NCBI RefSeq assembly: GCF_001428745.1
Contig: NZ_LMIO01000001.1
Location: forward strand, 706,818-770,817
Direction of reading: 5' to 3'
Length of the DNA: 64,000 nt
Source: Leifsonia sp. Root227
Lineage (GTDB): Bacteria > Actinomycetota > Actinomycetes > Actinomycetales > Microbacteriaceae
Every line of letters begins with the position of its first letter. The stretch's first letter is position 1. Under the pieces are notes generated by a model. It saw nothing but the letters and a program-made list of their open reading frames with translations, was not told where the DNA came from and did no database searches. Made by a program: the position numbers and the translations under genes. Below are positions 27,177 through 35,595 of this stretch, piece after piece.

Positions 27177-27527
27177 ATGGGCGCGCGCATTCTGTGCGAG
27201 CGCGGCGCAGCCGGGGTTCTCGCGGTGGCGCTGATCGGGGTGCTCGTGTGTGCGACGGCAGCGGCCGTGGCGGTGGCAGGGGCGTACGGGGCGCGGCGCG
27301 TGTCCGGTGCCGCGGCGGACGGGGCGGCGCTCGCCGCGGCGGATGTCGCGTCAGGGTTGCGGCCGGGGTCACCGTGTCAGGAGGCGGAGCGGGTCGCATC
27401 TGCGAACGGTGCGCGACTGGTGTCGTGTGAGCTCGATGGCGTCATCGCCGTCGTGCTCACCTCCGTCACCTACCTGGGGCTTCCTGCGCGCGCCGCGGCG
27501 CGCGCAGGTCCGCCTGGAACGCCGTGA
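27177..27527 (+). CDS. Helicase/secretion-neighbourhood TadE-like protein
   Basis: About 116 aa. N-terminal CERGAAGVLAVALIGVLVCA membrane helix, then 'SGAAADGAALAAADVASG', the pattern of the TadG/TadE-like protein that closes this gene set in actinobacteria (TIGR03816 type). Two further Cys near residues 66 and 82. ATG at 27177 is chosen for the short N-terminus; an ATG at 27096 is possible. The last base is adjacent to the stop of a convergent small gene. Confidence 0.7.
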   Translation: MGARILCERGAAGVLAVALIGVLVCATAAAVAVAGAYGARRVSGAAADGAALAAADVASGLRPGSPCQEAERVASANGARLVSCELDGVIAVVLTSVTYLGLPARAAARAGPPGTP

Positions 27528-27773
27528 TCAGTCGAAGATCGCCTCCAGATACCGGTACTCCACGGCGCTGGGGCGGCGGTCGAGGGCGTCGTCTGACGCG
27601 AACTCGATCGCGGAGGAGCGGATATAGAGGTAGCGCTTGCCTGCGGTGGAGGAGGGGATCTCGAGACGAGGGCGGGGTTCGCCCGTTCCGAGGTATTCGG
27701 TCGCGATGGTCTTCCCCTCGAGGGGGCCGTCGGTCAGTTTGGCGGTATACGTCGTCGTTGAAGTGATAGCCAT
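27528..27773 (-). CDS. Conserved hypothetical protein
   Basis: 81 aa, 'MAITSTTTYTAKLTDGPLEG' with many beta-forming residues and an acidic C-terminus ('VEYRYLEAIFD'). Strong Shine-Dalgarno GGGAGGAAG lies upstream of the ATG on the minus strand. No signal peptide or membrane helix; function not recognised. It sits convergent with the Tad operon, between it and topA. Confidence 0.75.
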   Translation of the reverse strand: MAITSTTTYTAKLTDGPLEGKTIATEYLGTGEPRPRLEIPSSTAGKRYLYIRSSAIEFASDDALDRRPSAVEYRYLEAIFD

Positions 27774-27983
27774 ACCTTCATCTTCCTCCCGCCCCGGGCC
27801 ACCGCAAGGTCTGCGCCCTCGGCGAACGAAGATCCACCGATTAGGCAGACAAGCGGCTCAGGTGTGTATGGTTTGCCTGTCGGGGCCGTGCGGCCCACGC
27901 TCGCCGCAGGGGTGCGGCGCCGGGGGAGCGCGCTACGAACGTCTCGCTGTTGCAGAACAGCGCGTATATATAAGAGGAGTCAG

Positions 27984-30836
27984 GTGTCTGACACGAAGAA
28001 ACTCGTCATCGTCGAGTCACCGAACAAGGTGAAGTCGATCGCCCAGTATCTGGGCGACGGCTACGAGGTGATGGCGTCCGTCGGGCACATCCGCGACCTC
28101 ATCGAGCCCAAGAACCTGCCGCCGGAGCTCAAGAAGGGCTCGCTCGGCAAGTTCTCCGTCGACGTCGAGAAGGGCTTCGAGCCCTACTACGTGGTCTCCG
28201 ACCAGAAGAAGAAGACGGTCGCCGATCTCAAGAGAGCGCTCAAGAACGCCGACGAACTCCTCCTCGCAACGGATGAGGACCGCGAAGGAGAGGCCATTGC
28301 CTGGCACCTCATCGAGGTGCTCCAGCCGAAGGTCCCCGTGAAGCGCATGGTGTTCCACGAGATCACCAAGGAAGCCATCGAGAAGGCGCGCGACAACACC
28401 AGGGAGATCGACACCGCACTGGTCGACGCCCAGGAGACCAGGCGCATCCTGGACCGGCTGTACGGCTACGAAGTGTCGCCCGTGCTGTGGCGCAAGGTGG
28501 GGCCAGGCCTGTCCGCCGGTCGCGTTCAGTCGGCGGCGACCCGACTCGTGGTCGACAGGGAGCGCGAGCGTCTTGCGTTCGTGCCCGCCTCGTACTGGGG
28601 GCTGACGGCGCGGTTCACCCCGGAGGACGCCAATGGCTTCGAGGCCAGGCTGGCCAGGCTCTCCGGAGAGCGCGTCGCCACCGGTCGCGACTTCGACGAC
28701 CACGGAAAGCTCACATCGTCCGCCCGCACGCTCGACGAGCAGACGGCGACCACGCTCGCCGCCGCGATCTCCCGGCCGAGCACCGTGGTGACGGTGAGCA
28801 AGGTCGACTCCAAGCCGTACTCGCGTCGCCCTGCTGCCCCGTTCACCACGTCGACCATGCAGCAGGAGGCCGCCCGCAAGCTGCGGTTCTCCGCCAAGCA
28901 GACGATGAGCGTCGCGCAGTCCCTCTACGAGAGCGGCTACATCACCTATATGCGAACCGACTCCGCGTCGCTCTCGCAGCAGGCCACCAATGCCGCCCGC
29001 ACCCAGGCCGCGAAGCTGTACGGACCGGAGACGGTGCCGGACAAGCCGCGCACATACGCGTCGAAGAGCAAGAACGCCCAGGAGGCGCACGAGGCGATCC
29101 GGCCGTCCGGCGAGGTCTTCCGCACGCCGTCCGAGCTCGAGAAGGTGCTTCGCGGCAACGAGTTCCGACTCTACGACCTGATCTGGAAGCGGACCGTCGC
29201 ATCGCAGATGGCCGACGCCAAGGGCCAGACGGCCTCCGTGACCGTCGAGACCACGATCACGGAAGGCGAGCACGCCGGCACGATCGGCGAGTTCACCGCG
29301 AGCGGCACGGTCATCACGTTCCGCGGATTCCTCAACGCATACGAGGAGAGCAAGGACGAGGAGCGCAACTCCTCCGACGCGGCGGACGCGAAACTCCCGC
29401 CGCTGCAACCCGGTCAGGGGCTGAGCGTCGAAGACGTCGAGGCGGACGGCCACGAGACGACCCCTCCGCCGCGCTACACGGAGGCCAGCCTGGTCAAGGC
29501 CCTCGAAGAGCTGGGCATCGGCCGGCCGTCGACGTTCGCGAGCATCATCTCCACGATCGTCGACCGCGGGTACGTCACGCCGCGAGGGCAGGCGCTGGTT
29601 CCGAGCTGGGTGGCGTTCTCGGTCGTCCGGTTGCTCGAGGACTACTTCGGCGACCTGGTGCAGTACGACTTCACCGCGGAGATGGAAGACGACCTCGACC
29701 GGATCGCAGATGGAGAGGCGGAGCGCGTCGACTGGCTCAACAGCTTCTACTTCGGCAGCGACAAGCACACCGGTCTGCGCCGCGTCATCGACAACCTCGG
29801 TGAGATCGACGCGCGCAGCATCAACTCGATCGCCATCGACGACGACGTGACGCTGCGCATCGGCAAGTACGGCCCGTACCTCGAAGTCGCGGAAGATGGC
29901 GCGGCAGAGGGAGCGACGCCGCGCAGGGTCAACATCCCGCCGGAGCTCGCTCCGGACGAGCTCACGCCGGCGAAGGCGCACGAGCTCATCGACGCGCCGG
30001 TGCTCACCGACCGGGTCCTCGGCGTCAACCCGGAGAACGGCAAGAACATCGTGGCGAAGGACGGCCGTTTCGGACCGTACGTCACCGAGGTCGACCAGGA
30101 AGAGCCGGCGGCGGAGAGCGTCGACCAGGCCACAGGAGAAGTAGTCTCGGCGCCCGCCAAGAAGACGACGAAGAAGGCAGCCGCCGTCAAGCCGCGCACC
30201 GCGTCCCTCTTCAAGTCGATGGACCTCGCTTCGCTCGACCTCGGCACAGCGCTGCAACTGCTCGACCTGCCGCGCACGGTCGGACTCGACCCGGAGAGCG
30301 GCGAGGAGATCCAGGCGCAGAACGGGCGATACGGTCCATACCTCAAGAAGGGCACGGACACCCGCTCGCTCCCCAGCGAAGACGACATCTTCGCGATGGA
30401 CCTGGCCGGAGCCCTCGAACTGTTCGCGCAGCCGAAGTACGGCAACCGCCGCGCGTCGAGCGCACTCAAAGAGTTCGACGCCGACCCTGTCAGCGGCAAG
30501 CCGATCAAGGTCAAGGACGGCCGATTCGGTCCGTACGTGACCGACGGAGAGACCAACGCCACCATCCCGCGCGGCGAGACGGTCGAGGAGGTCGACTTCG
30601 AGCGCGCCGTGCAACTGCTGGCTGACAAGCGGGCGAAGGGACCAGCGAAGAAGGCCCCGGCCAAGAAGGCGCCCGCGAAGAAGGCTCCGGCCAAGAAGTC
30701 GCCGGCGAAGACGACGGCGGCGAAGACCACCGCGGCGAAGACCACCGCGGCGAAGAAGACGACCACGGCAAAGACCACCGCGGCCAAGACGACCACCACG
30801 CGCAAGGCGGCGGCGACAAAGTCGGCAGTGGAGTGA
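27984..30836 (+). CDS. topA: DNA topoisomerase I
   Basis: 950 aa. Type IA topoisomerase that relaxes negative supercoils. TOPRIM domain begins at once (LVIVESPNKVKSIAQYLG) with the acidic triad DEDREGEAIAWHL near residue 116; the catalytic Tyr is in SGYITYMRTDS near 320; 'DTALVDAQETRRILDRLYGY' and 'SAGRVQSAATRLVV' are core motifs. The C-terminal part has four repeats with G-R-[FY]-G-P-Y and then a long Lys/Ala/Thr tail typical of actinobacterial TopA, which aids processivity. GTG at 27984 with GAGGAG upstream is the start. First gene of topA-tmk; a 210-base upstream gap holds its promoter region. Confidence 0.96.
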   Translation: MSDTKKLVIVESPNKVKSIAQYLGDGYEVMASVGHIRDLIEPKNLPPELKKGSLGKFSVDVEKGFEPYYVVSDQKKKTVADLKRALKNADELLLATDEDREGEAIAWHLIEVLQPKVPVKRMVFHEITKEAIEKARDNTREIDTALVDAQETRRILDRLYGYEVSPVLWRKVGPGLSAGRVQSAATRLVVDRERERLAFVPASYWGLTARFTPEDANGFEARLARLSGERVATGRDFDDHGKLTSSARTLDEQTATTLAAAISRPSTVVTVSKVDSKPYSRRPAAPFTTSTMQQEAARKLRFSAKQTMSVAQSLYESGYITYMRTDSASLSQQATNAARTQAAKLYGPETVPDKPRTYASKSKNAQEAHEAIRPSGEVFRTPSELEKVLRGNEFRLYDLIWKRTVASQMADAKGQTASVTVETTITEGEHAGTIGEFTASGTVITFRGFLNAYEESKDEERNSSDAADAKLPPLQPGQGLSVEDVEADGHETTPPPRYTEASLVKALEELGIGRPSTFASIISTIVDRGYVTPRGQALVPSWVAFSVVRLLEDYFGDLVQYDFTAEMEDDLDRIADGEAERVDWLNSFYFGSDKHTGLRRVIDNLGEIDARSINSIAIDDDVTLRIGKYGPYLEVAEDGAAEGATPRRVNIPPELAPDELTPAKAHELIDAPVLTDRVLGVNPENGKNIVAKDGRFGPYVTEVDQEEPAAESVDQATGEVVSAPAKKTTKKAAAVKPRTASLFKSMDLASLDLGTALQLLDLPRTVGLDPESGEEIQAQNGRYGPYLKKGTDTRSLPSEDDIFAMDLAGALELFAQPKYGNRRASSALKEFDADPVSGKPIKVKDGRFGPYVTDGETNATIPRGETVEEVDFERAVQLLADKRAKGPAKKAPAKKAPAKKAPAKKSPAKTTAAKTTAAKTTAAKKTTTAKTTAAKTTTTRKAAATKSAVE

Positions 30837-31477
30837 GCGGGAACGACACGAATCCGGAACGTCGCGGGCTCTTCATCACGATCGAGGGCGGCGACGGGAC
30901 GGGCAAGTCCACCCAGGCGAAGCTGATCGAGGAGTGGCTGGCGGAGCGAGGGCGAACGGTCGTGCGCACCCGCGAACCCGGCGGAACCGAGGTCGGCGTC
31001 GAGATCCGCGAGATCGTCTTGCACCACAGAGGCGACATCGCAGCGAGGGCCGAGGCGCTGCTGTACGCCGCCGACCGCGCGCACCACATCGAGACGTTCG
31101 TGCGTCCCGCGCTGGAACGCGGCGAGGTCGTCCTGCAGGATCGCTACCTCGACTCGTCCGTGGCATACCAGGGCGCTGGGCGGGTGCTCGACCCCGTCGA
31201 GATCCGCAACCTGTCGCTGTGGGCGGCGCAGGGACTCCTACCGGACCTGACCATCCTCCTCGACCTCGACGAGACCGCCGCACGGGCGCGGCTCGACACC
31301 TCGCGCACCCGCTACGACAGGCTGGAAGCAGAGAAGTCCGACTTCCACGCACGCGTGCGCGCCGCCTATCTCGGGCTGGCAGAGGCGGAGCCAGAGCGCT
31401 TCCTGGTGGTGGATGCGTCGCGTCCCGTCGACGAGATCGCCGCGGACATCCGCACCAGGCTCGAACCGTATGTCTGA
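30833..31477 (+). CDS. tmk: Thymidylate kinase
   Basis: 214 aa. dTMP to dTDP. Walker A GGDGTGKST near residue 19; DRY-like motif LQDRYLDSSVAYQGAGR near 102; LID region with DTSRTRYDRLEAEKSDFH near 155. GTG start overlaps the topA stop (GTGA type). Works downstream of thymidine kinase in dTTP supply. Confidence 0.95.
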   Translation: MSGNDTNPERRGLFITIEGGDGTGKSTQAKLIEEWLAERGRTVVRTREPGGTEVGVEIREIVLHHRGDIAARAEALLYAADRAHHIETFVRPALERGEVVLQDRYLDSSVAYQGAGRVLDPVEIRNLSLWAAQGLLPDLTILLDLDETAARARLDTSRTRYDRLEAEKSDFHARVRAAYLGLAEAEPERFLVVDASRPVDEIAADIRTRLEPYV

Positions 31478-31551
31478 TCGGGCCGCGACTCCGCCTGCGC
31501 GCGTCGCCGGCGCATTCGGCGGTGTCGGTGGCGACCGCTAGCCTGGGAGGC

Positions 31552-32778
31552 ATGGCAGTGTGGGATGACCTGACGGGTCAGGACGACGCCATCGCCATCT
31601 TCAAAGCCGCAGCCGCCGGTGGATCGGCGCCGAGCGCATCCACTGATTCCGGCGCCCCCTCCGGGTCGGCCACCGGGTCGGCCACCGGCCGCAGCATGAC
31701 GCACTCGTGGCTCATCACCGGCCCCCCAGGCTCCGGCCGGTCGAACCTCGCGTTCGCCTTCGCCACCGCTCTGCTCAGTCCGGGAACGCCGGAGGGCGAC
31801 CTCGCCACGCAGCGCCAGGTGGAGGCGCGCACCCACCCCGACCTCGCCGTGCTCAGCACCGAACGCGTCATCATCTCCATCGAGGAGGTGCGCACGCTCG
31901 TCGCCAGCTCGCAGTTCTCCCCGTCTGTCGGCCGGTACCGCGTGATGATCATCGAAGACGCCGACCGGATGAGCGAGCGCACCTCCAATGTGCTCCTCAA
32001 AGCGCTCGAAGAGCCGCCGGAGCGAACCGTCTGGATCCTCTGCGCTCCGAGTGACGCCGATCTCATCCCGACCATCCGATCGCGCGTCCGCACGGTGCGG
32101 CTGCGCGTCCCGAGCGTTTCCGACGTCGCCGCCCTGATCGGCCGGCGCGACGGGGTCGACGAGGCGACGGCCGAACGCGCGGCCAGGCACGCGCAGAGCC
32201 ACATCGGCATGGCGCACAGGCTCGCGACCAACGACGAAGCCAGGCGCAGACGCGAGGAGACCCTGCAGCTGGTGCTGCGGATGCGGTCGGTGTCCGACGC
32301 CGTGCTCACCGCGGCGAGCCTGCTGGAGATCGCAGGGGCCGACGCCAAGGCCATCACAGAGGAACGGGACGCGGAGGAGCGCGAGCACGCCCTGCGCTCG
32401 CTCGGCGTGGAGCCGGGCGGCACCATCCCGCCCGCCCTCCGCTCACAGCTGCGTCAGCTCGAGGAGGACCAGAAGCGCCGCGCGACCCGCAGCCTCCGCG
32501 ACGGCATCGACCGCATCCTGGTGGATCTGCTGTCGCTCTACCGCGATGTGATGATGCTGCAGCTCGGCAGTGCGAGCGAGCTGGTGAACCTGGAACTCCA
32601 GGACAGCCTCGACGCTCTCAGCACTCACACGACTCCCGCAGCTACGCTCGCCGCGATGGATGCGATCGCCACCGCCCGTCAGCGGATCGACGGGAACGTC
32701 GCTCCCGCGCTGGCGATCGAGGCCATGCTCACCACCATCCTGCGCGGCGGTGCCGCTCGAAAGGGGAACGACCAGTGA
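31552..32778 (+). CDS. holB: DNA polymerase III subunit delta'
   Basis: 408 aa. AAA+ clamp-loader subunit. After 'MAVWDDLTGQDDAIAIF' and a Ser/Gly-rich insert, the P-loop reads GPPGSGRS: the Walker Lys is Arg, as expected for the non-hydrolysing delta'. 'VMIIEDADRMSERTSNVLLK' and 'ALEEPPERTVWILCAPS' are the Walker B and sensor 1 regions. ATG at 31552 with GGGAGG upstream is the true start of a longer open frame. Follows tmk, the usual partner gene. The four zinc-module Cys are not evident. Confidence 0.93.
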   Translation: MAVWDDLTGQDDAIAIFKAAAAGGSAPSASTDSGAPSGSATGSATGRSMTHSWLITGPPGSGRSNLAFAFATALLSPGTPEGDLATQRQVEARTHPDLAVLSTERVIISIEEVRTLVASSQFSPSVGRYRVMIIEDADRMSERTSNVLLKALEEPPERTVWILCAPSDADLIPTIRSRVRTVRLRVPSVSDVAALIGRRDGVDEATAERAARHAQSHIGMAHRLATNDEARRRREETLQLVLRMRSVSDAVLTAASLLEIAGADAKAITEERDAEEREHALRSLGVEPGGTIPPALRSQLRQLEEDQKRRATRSLRDGIDRILVDLLSLYRDVMMLQLGSASELVNLELQDSLDALSTHTTPAATLAAMDAIATARQRIDGNVAPALAIEAMLTTILRGGAARKGNDQ

Positions 32779-34376
32779 CCACCCGCCACGGCCACTCCGA
32801 CGCGCGCGGTCGCTCAGCTGCCCGCACCACCGGTTCCCGACGAGGAGGGCGCCGCAGCGCGCGCACCGCACTCGTCGCGGTCGCGGCGATCGTGGCTTTG
32901 ACGCTCACCGGGTGCGTCACCTGGTTCATCCCGCCGAAGACGGCGCAGACGTCGACGCCGGTCGCCGAGCAGGTGGCAGCCGACCTGCAGCCGTTCTACA
33001 GCCAGGTGCTCACCTGGAAGAGCTGCGCATCCGGCAAGCAGTGCGCCACCGCGAAGGCGCCGCTCGACTGGAAGAACCCGTCGTCGGGCGAGATCGAGCT
33101 GGCTCTCATCCGGCAGACGGCCAAGGGCACCAAGCAGGGCTCGCTCCTGGTCAACCCCGGCGGTCCTGGTGGATCGGGCTACGACTTCGTGCGCGACTCC
33201 GTCGACTACGCGACGGACAGCACCCTGCAGCAGCACTTCGACGTCGTCGGCTTCGACCCTCGCGGCGTCGGCCACTCCACGGCGGTGAAGTGCTATGACG
33301 CCAAGCAGATGGACGGCTACCTCTACGACATCACGCCTGGTACGCGCGGGTCGGACGCGTGGATCGCCGAGAACACCAGCGTGTCCAAGGACTTCGGCTC
33401 GGCGTGCGCGACCAACACCGGAGCGTTGCTCGAACACGTCGACACGGTCAGTGCCGCTCGCGACCTCGACCTGCTCCGCGCCGTCCTCGGCGACAAGAAG
33501 CTCAACTACCTCGGATACTCGTACGGCACGTACCTCGGTGCGGTGTACGCCGACCTCTACCCCGGCAAGACCGGCCGTCTCGTCCTCGACGGCGCGCTCG
33601 ACCCTGCCGCGAGCAACTTCGATGTGACGAAGGTGCAGGCGCAGGGCTTCGAGAGCGCGCTCCGCGCATACCTCAAGGACTGCCTCGCCCAGAAGGGCTG
33701 CCCGTTCAGCGGATCGGTCGACGACGCGATGAAGACGATCAGCGACCTGCTCGCCTCGGTCGAGCGGAGCCCCATCCGCAACTCGGACGGCAGGGAGCTC
33801 GGCGCGAACACCCTGGTCACCGCGATCATCTATCCGCTCTACGACGCGACGGCCTGGTCGTACCTGACCGACATGTTCACCTCGGTGATGAAGGGGAGCG
33901 CATCCACTGCTTTCACCCTCGCCGACGCGTACAACAACCGGCAGAGCGACGGCACGTACGGAGACAACTCGACGGAAGCGTTTATGGCGATCAACTGCCT
34001 GGACTACACGTACGACGCCGACCCGGCCACGATGCGCGCGCAGGCCGCCGAGCTGTCGAAGGACGCCCCGGTGATCGGCCCGTACATGTCGTACGGCGAC
34101 ATCGGATGCGCGAACTGGCCGTACACCTCCACCGTCGAACGCGGTCCGATCGCCGCGAAGGGCTCCGCGCCCATCCTCGTGGTCGGCACGACGAACGACC
34201 CTGCAACGCCCTACGTGTGGGCGAAGAACCTCGCTGGCGAGCTGGAGAACGGTCACCTGCTCACCTACAAGGGCGAGGGCCACACGGCGTACAACAAGTC
34301 CAACTCGTGCGTGAACGGCGCGGTCGACGATTTCCTCGTGAAGGGCACCATCCCGGAGGCAGGCAAAACCTGTTGA
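32775..34376 (+). CDS. Secreted alpha/beta-hydrolase lipoprotein (tripeptidyl aminopeptidase-like)
   Basis: 533 aa. Long basic N-terminus, hydrophobic helix and lipobox LTGC near residue 47. Alpha/beta-hydrolase fold: oxyanion region VNPGGPGGSG near 130, nucleophile GYSYGT near 243, catalytic Asp in TTNDPATPY near 476 and His in GEGHTAY near 502. C-terminal TAP-like domain. This is the SlpD/SlpE-type peptidase common in actinobacteria. GTG start overlaps the holB stop (GTGA). Six or more Cys in the mature part suggest disulfides outside the cell. Confidence 0.9.
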   Translation: MTTRHGHSDARGRSAARTTGSRRGGRRSARTALVAVAAIVALTLTGCVTWFIPPKTAQTSTPVAEQVAADLQPFYSQVLTWKSCASGKQCATAKAPLDWKNPSSGEIELALIRQTAKGTKQGSLLVNPGGPGGSGYDFVRDSVDYATDSTLQQHFDVVGFDPRGVGHSTAVKCYDAKQMDGYLYDITPGTRGSDAWIAENTSVSKDFGSACATNTGALLEHVDTVSAARDLDLLRAVLGDKKLNYLGYSYGTYLGAVYADLYPGKTGRLVLDGALDPAASNFDVTKVQAQGFESALRAYLKDCLAQKGCPFSGSVDDAMKTISDLLASVERSPIRNSDGRELGANTLVTAIIYPLYDATAWSYLTDMFTSVMKGSASTAFTLADAYNNRQSDGTYGDNSTEAFMAINCLDYTYDADPATMRAQAAELSKDAPVIGPYMSYGDIGCANWPYTSTVERGPIAAKGSAPILVVGTTNDPATPYVWAKNLAGELENGHLLTYKGEGHTAYNKSNSCVNGAVDDFLVKGTIPEAGKTC

Positions 34377-34441
34377 GGATGACCTCCTGATTCGGACCCC
34401 ACGGAGTGGTGCAATTTTGCAGACAATGAAATAATCGTCGA

Positions 34442-35122
34442 ATGAGCATGGTGCAGGAAGAACTCGGGCTGCGGGAGCGGAAGCGTCTCGCGACCAGACG
34501 CGCGATTCAGCTGGCAGCGCTCGAACTCGCCAGCGAGCGCGGCTTCGACCGGGTGACGATCGACGAGATCAGTCACGCGGCGAACGTGTCTCCGCGAACG
34601 TTCTTCAACTACTTCCCGTCCAAGGAGTCCGCCATCATCGGCGAACTGCCGGAACTCCCGGACGAAGAGCGCATCGAACGCTTCATCGACGCGGGGCCGG
34701 AGGAGCCGATCCTCGACGGCATCAGCGAACTCCTCATCGCCGCGATCGACACGGTCGAGATGACCGGCGACGAGCACGGCGGAGAACTGGATGCGACACG
34801 GAGTGTCCACGAACTCCACACCCTGCGACGCGCGCTCCTCAAAGACAACCCCGAACTCTTCGCGCAGCGGATGGCGAGCATGCACCAGTTCGAGGACGCC
34901 CTGAGCGCCATCGTGCAGCGTCGACTCGCCCACGACGACCCTGCGCTCGCCACCGACCAGGAAACGCTGCACCAGCGCGCCAGGCTCGTCACATACGTGT
35001 CGTTCGCCGGGATGCGCCACGCCTGGTCGTGCTGGGCGGACCACGGCGGCGTCGAACCGCTCGCCGACCGTCTCCGCAGTTCGTTCGCCCAACTCCAGGC
35101 GCTCGGCAACCAGGTGCGCTGA
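34442..35122 (+). CDS. TetR-family transcription regulator
   Basis: 226 aa. N-terminal helix-turn-helix 'FDRVTIDEISHAANVSPRTFFNYFPSKESA' pattern spans about residues 37-66; the rest is an all-helical ligand domain. A short inverted repeat TGCAA-TT-TTGCA at 34410-34421, 20 bases before the start, could be its operator. No target gene is obvious; the lipoprotein peptidase lies upstream on the same strand and the prophage-occupied tRNA-Thr downstream. Confidence 0.88.
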   Translation: MSMVQEELGLRERKRLATRRAIQLAALELASERGFDRVTIDEISHAANVSPRTFFNYFPSKESAIIGELPELPDEERIERFIDAGPEEPILDGISELLIAAIDTVEMTGDEHGGELDATRSVHELHTLRRALLKDNPELFAQRMASMHQFEDALSAIVQRRLAHDDPALATDQETLHQRARLVTYVSFAGMRHAWSCWADHGGVEPLADRLRSSFAQLQALGNQVR

Positions 35123-35205
35123 GCCGCAATCTCAGATGGTCAGTAGCACCCTCGAAGATCGGGTAAGCTATCTGACTGTGCGTAACGCCCTCGGGCGAGA
35201 CCCAC

Positions 35206-35281
35206 GCCGCCCTAGCTCAGTCGGCAGAGCATCTCACTCGTAATGAGAAGGTCAAGGGTTCGATTCCCTTGGGCGGCTCCA
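35206..35281 (+). tRNA. tRNA-Thr (anticodon CGT)
   Basis: 73-base cloverleaf plus encoded CCA: acceptor GCCGCCC/GGGCGGC, D-arm GCTC/GAGC, anticodon stem TCTCA/TGAGA with loop CTCGTAA (anticodon CGT), T-arm AAGGG/CCCTT around TTCGATT. It is the last host gene before the prophage and its 3' half is the probable integration site. TAAGCT near 35164 could be its -10. Confidence 0.96.
35262..35281 (+). other. Presumed attL at tRNA-Thr 3' end
   Basis: Host-type sequence ends at the tRNA 3' end, and a lower-GC phage region starts directly after it. Tyrosine-recombinase phages commonly use tRNA 3' ends and rebuild the gene. The exact core cannot be set without attR, which is outside the window. CTGGTAT occurs at 35290-35296 and 35317-35323, a possible arm-type repeat. 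Confidence 0.55.
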
Positions 35282-35372
35282 TATAAACACTGGTATCCCA
35301 GGTCATCCCGCAAATCCTGGTATAGCCCAACTCACAGCCATTCCCCAAAAATGGGGGCAACCACGGATACCC

Positions 35373-35405
35373 TTGACCGTGCCGCCACGTCGAACGTATG
35401 TTCGA
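35373..35405 (+). promoter_or_regulatory. LexA-controlled promoter (SOS box) at attL
   Basis: TTGACC (35373-35378) and TATGTT (35397-35402) are 18 bases apart. TCGAAC-GTAT-GTTCGA at 35390-35405 is a perfect match to the actinobacterial LexA box and covers the -10. The ATG at 35409 lies six bases after the -10, so the transcript would be leaderless. Confidence 0.85.
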
Positions 35406-35408
35406 AAC

Positions 35409-35573
35409 ATGGTGAATACGCGTCGTAATGAGGATGGGTTCAGGGGTGAGTATCCGAAGCCGAGTACGGCCGGCGACGATCTGTATCGGGAGTATGGCCT
35501 GACCCCACCATGGGAAATCGAGTACGAGGATGGAAAGGCTCTACCCCCGAATAGGGTAGAACGCCCGGATTAA
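35409..35573 (+). CDS. Small SOS-regulated phage protein
   Basis: 54 aa, acidic: 'MVNTRRNEDGFRGEYPKPST' and a C-terminus 'PPWEIEYEDGKALPPNRVER'. No motif recognised. ATG chosen because it sits exactly at the predicted transcription start of the LexA-controlled promoter; GTG at 35412 is an alternative. Expressed on DNA damage by inference, next to attL and pointing into the prophage. A role at induction or excision is possible but not shown. Confidence 0.65.
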   Translation: MVNTRRNEDGFRGEYPKPSTAGDDLYREYGLTPPWEIEYEDGKALPPNRVERPD

Positions 35574-35581
35574 TCTGGGCG
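35562..35581. promoter_or_regulatory. 20-bp near-perfect palindrome before acyltransferase gene
   Basis: CGCCCGGATTAATCTGGGCG is palindromic except for one base pair. It overlaps the end of the 54-codon gene and abuts TATGCT (35582-35587), a possible -10 for the acyltransferase gene eight bases before its ATG. A smaller inverted repeat CTACCC/GGGTAG lies just upstream at 35541-35559. Operator is the preferred reading; a weak terminator of the small gene is the alternative. Confidence 0.55.
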
Positions 35582-35595
35582 TATGCTCAGGTTTC

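Noticed and set aside
28017..30614. 865-codon minus-strand frame opposite topA
   Set aside because: Shadow of topA, whose catalytic motifs are all present on the plus strand.
34410..34421. TGCAA-TT-TTGCA as a firm TetR operator
   Set aside because: Only five bases per arm, too short to claim; mentioned only as a possibility in the TetR entry.
35243..35428. 61-codon frame starting inside tRNA-Thr
   Set aside because: It begins in the tRNA anticodon region and crosses the attachment site; the real small gene starts at 35409 in another frame.
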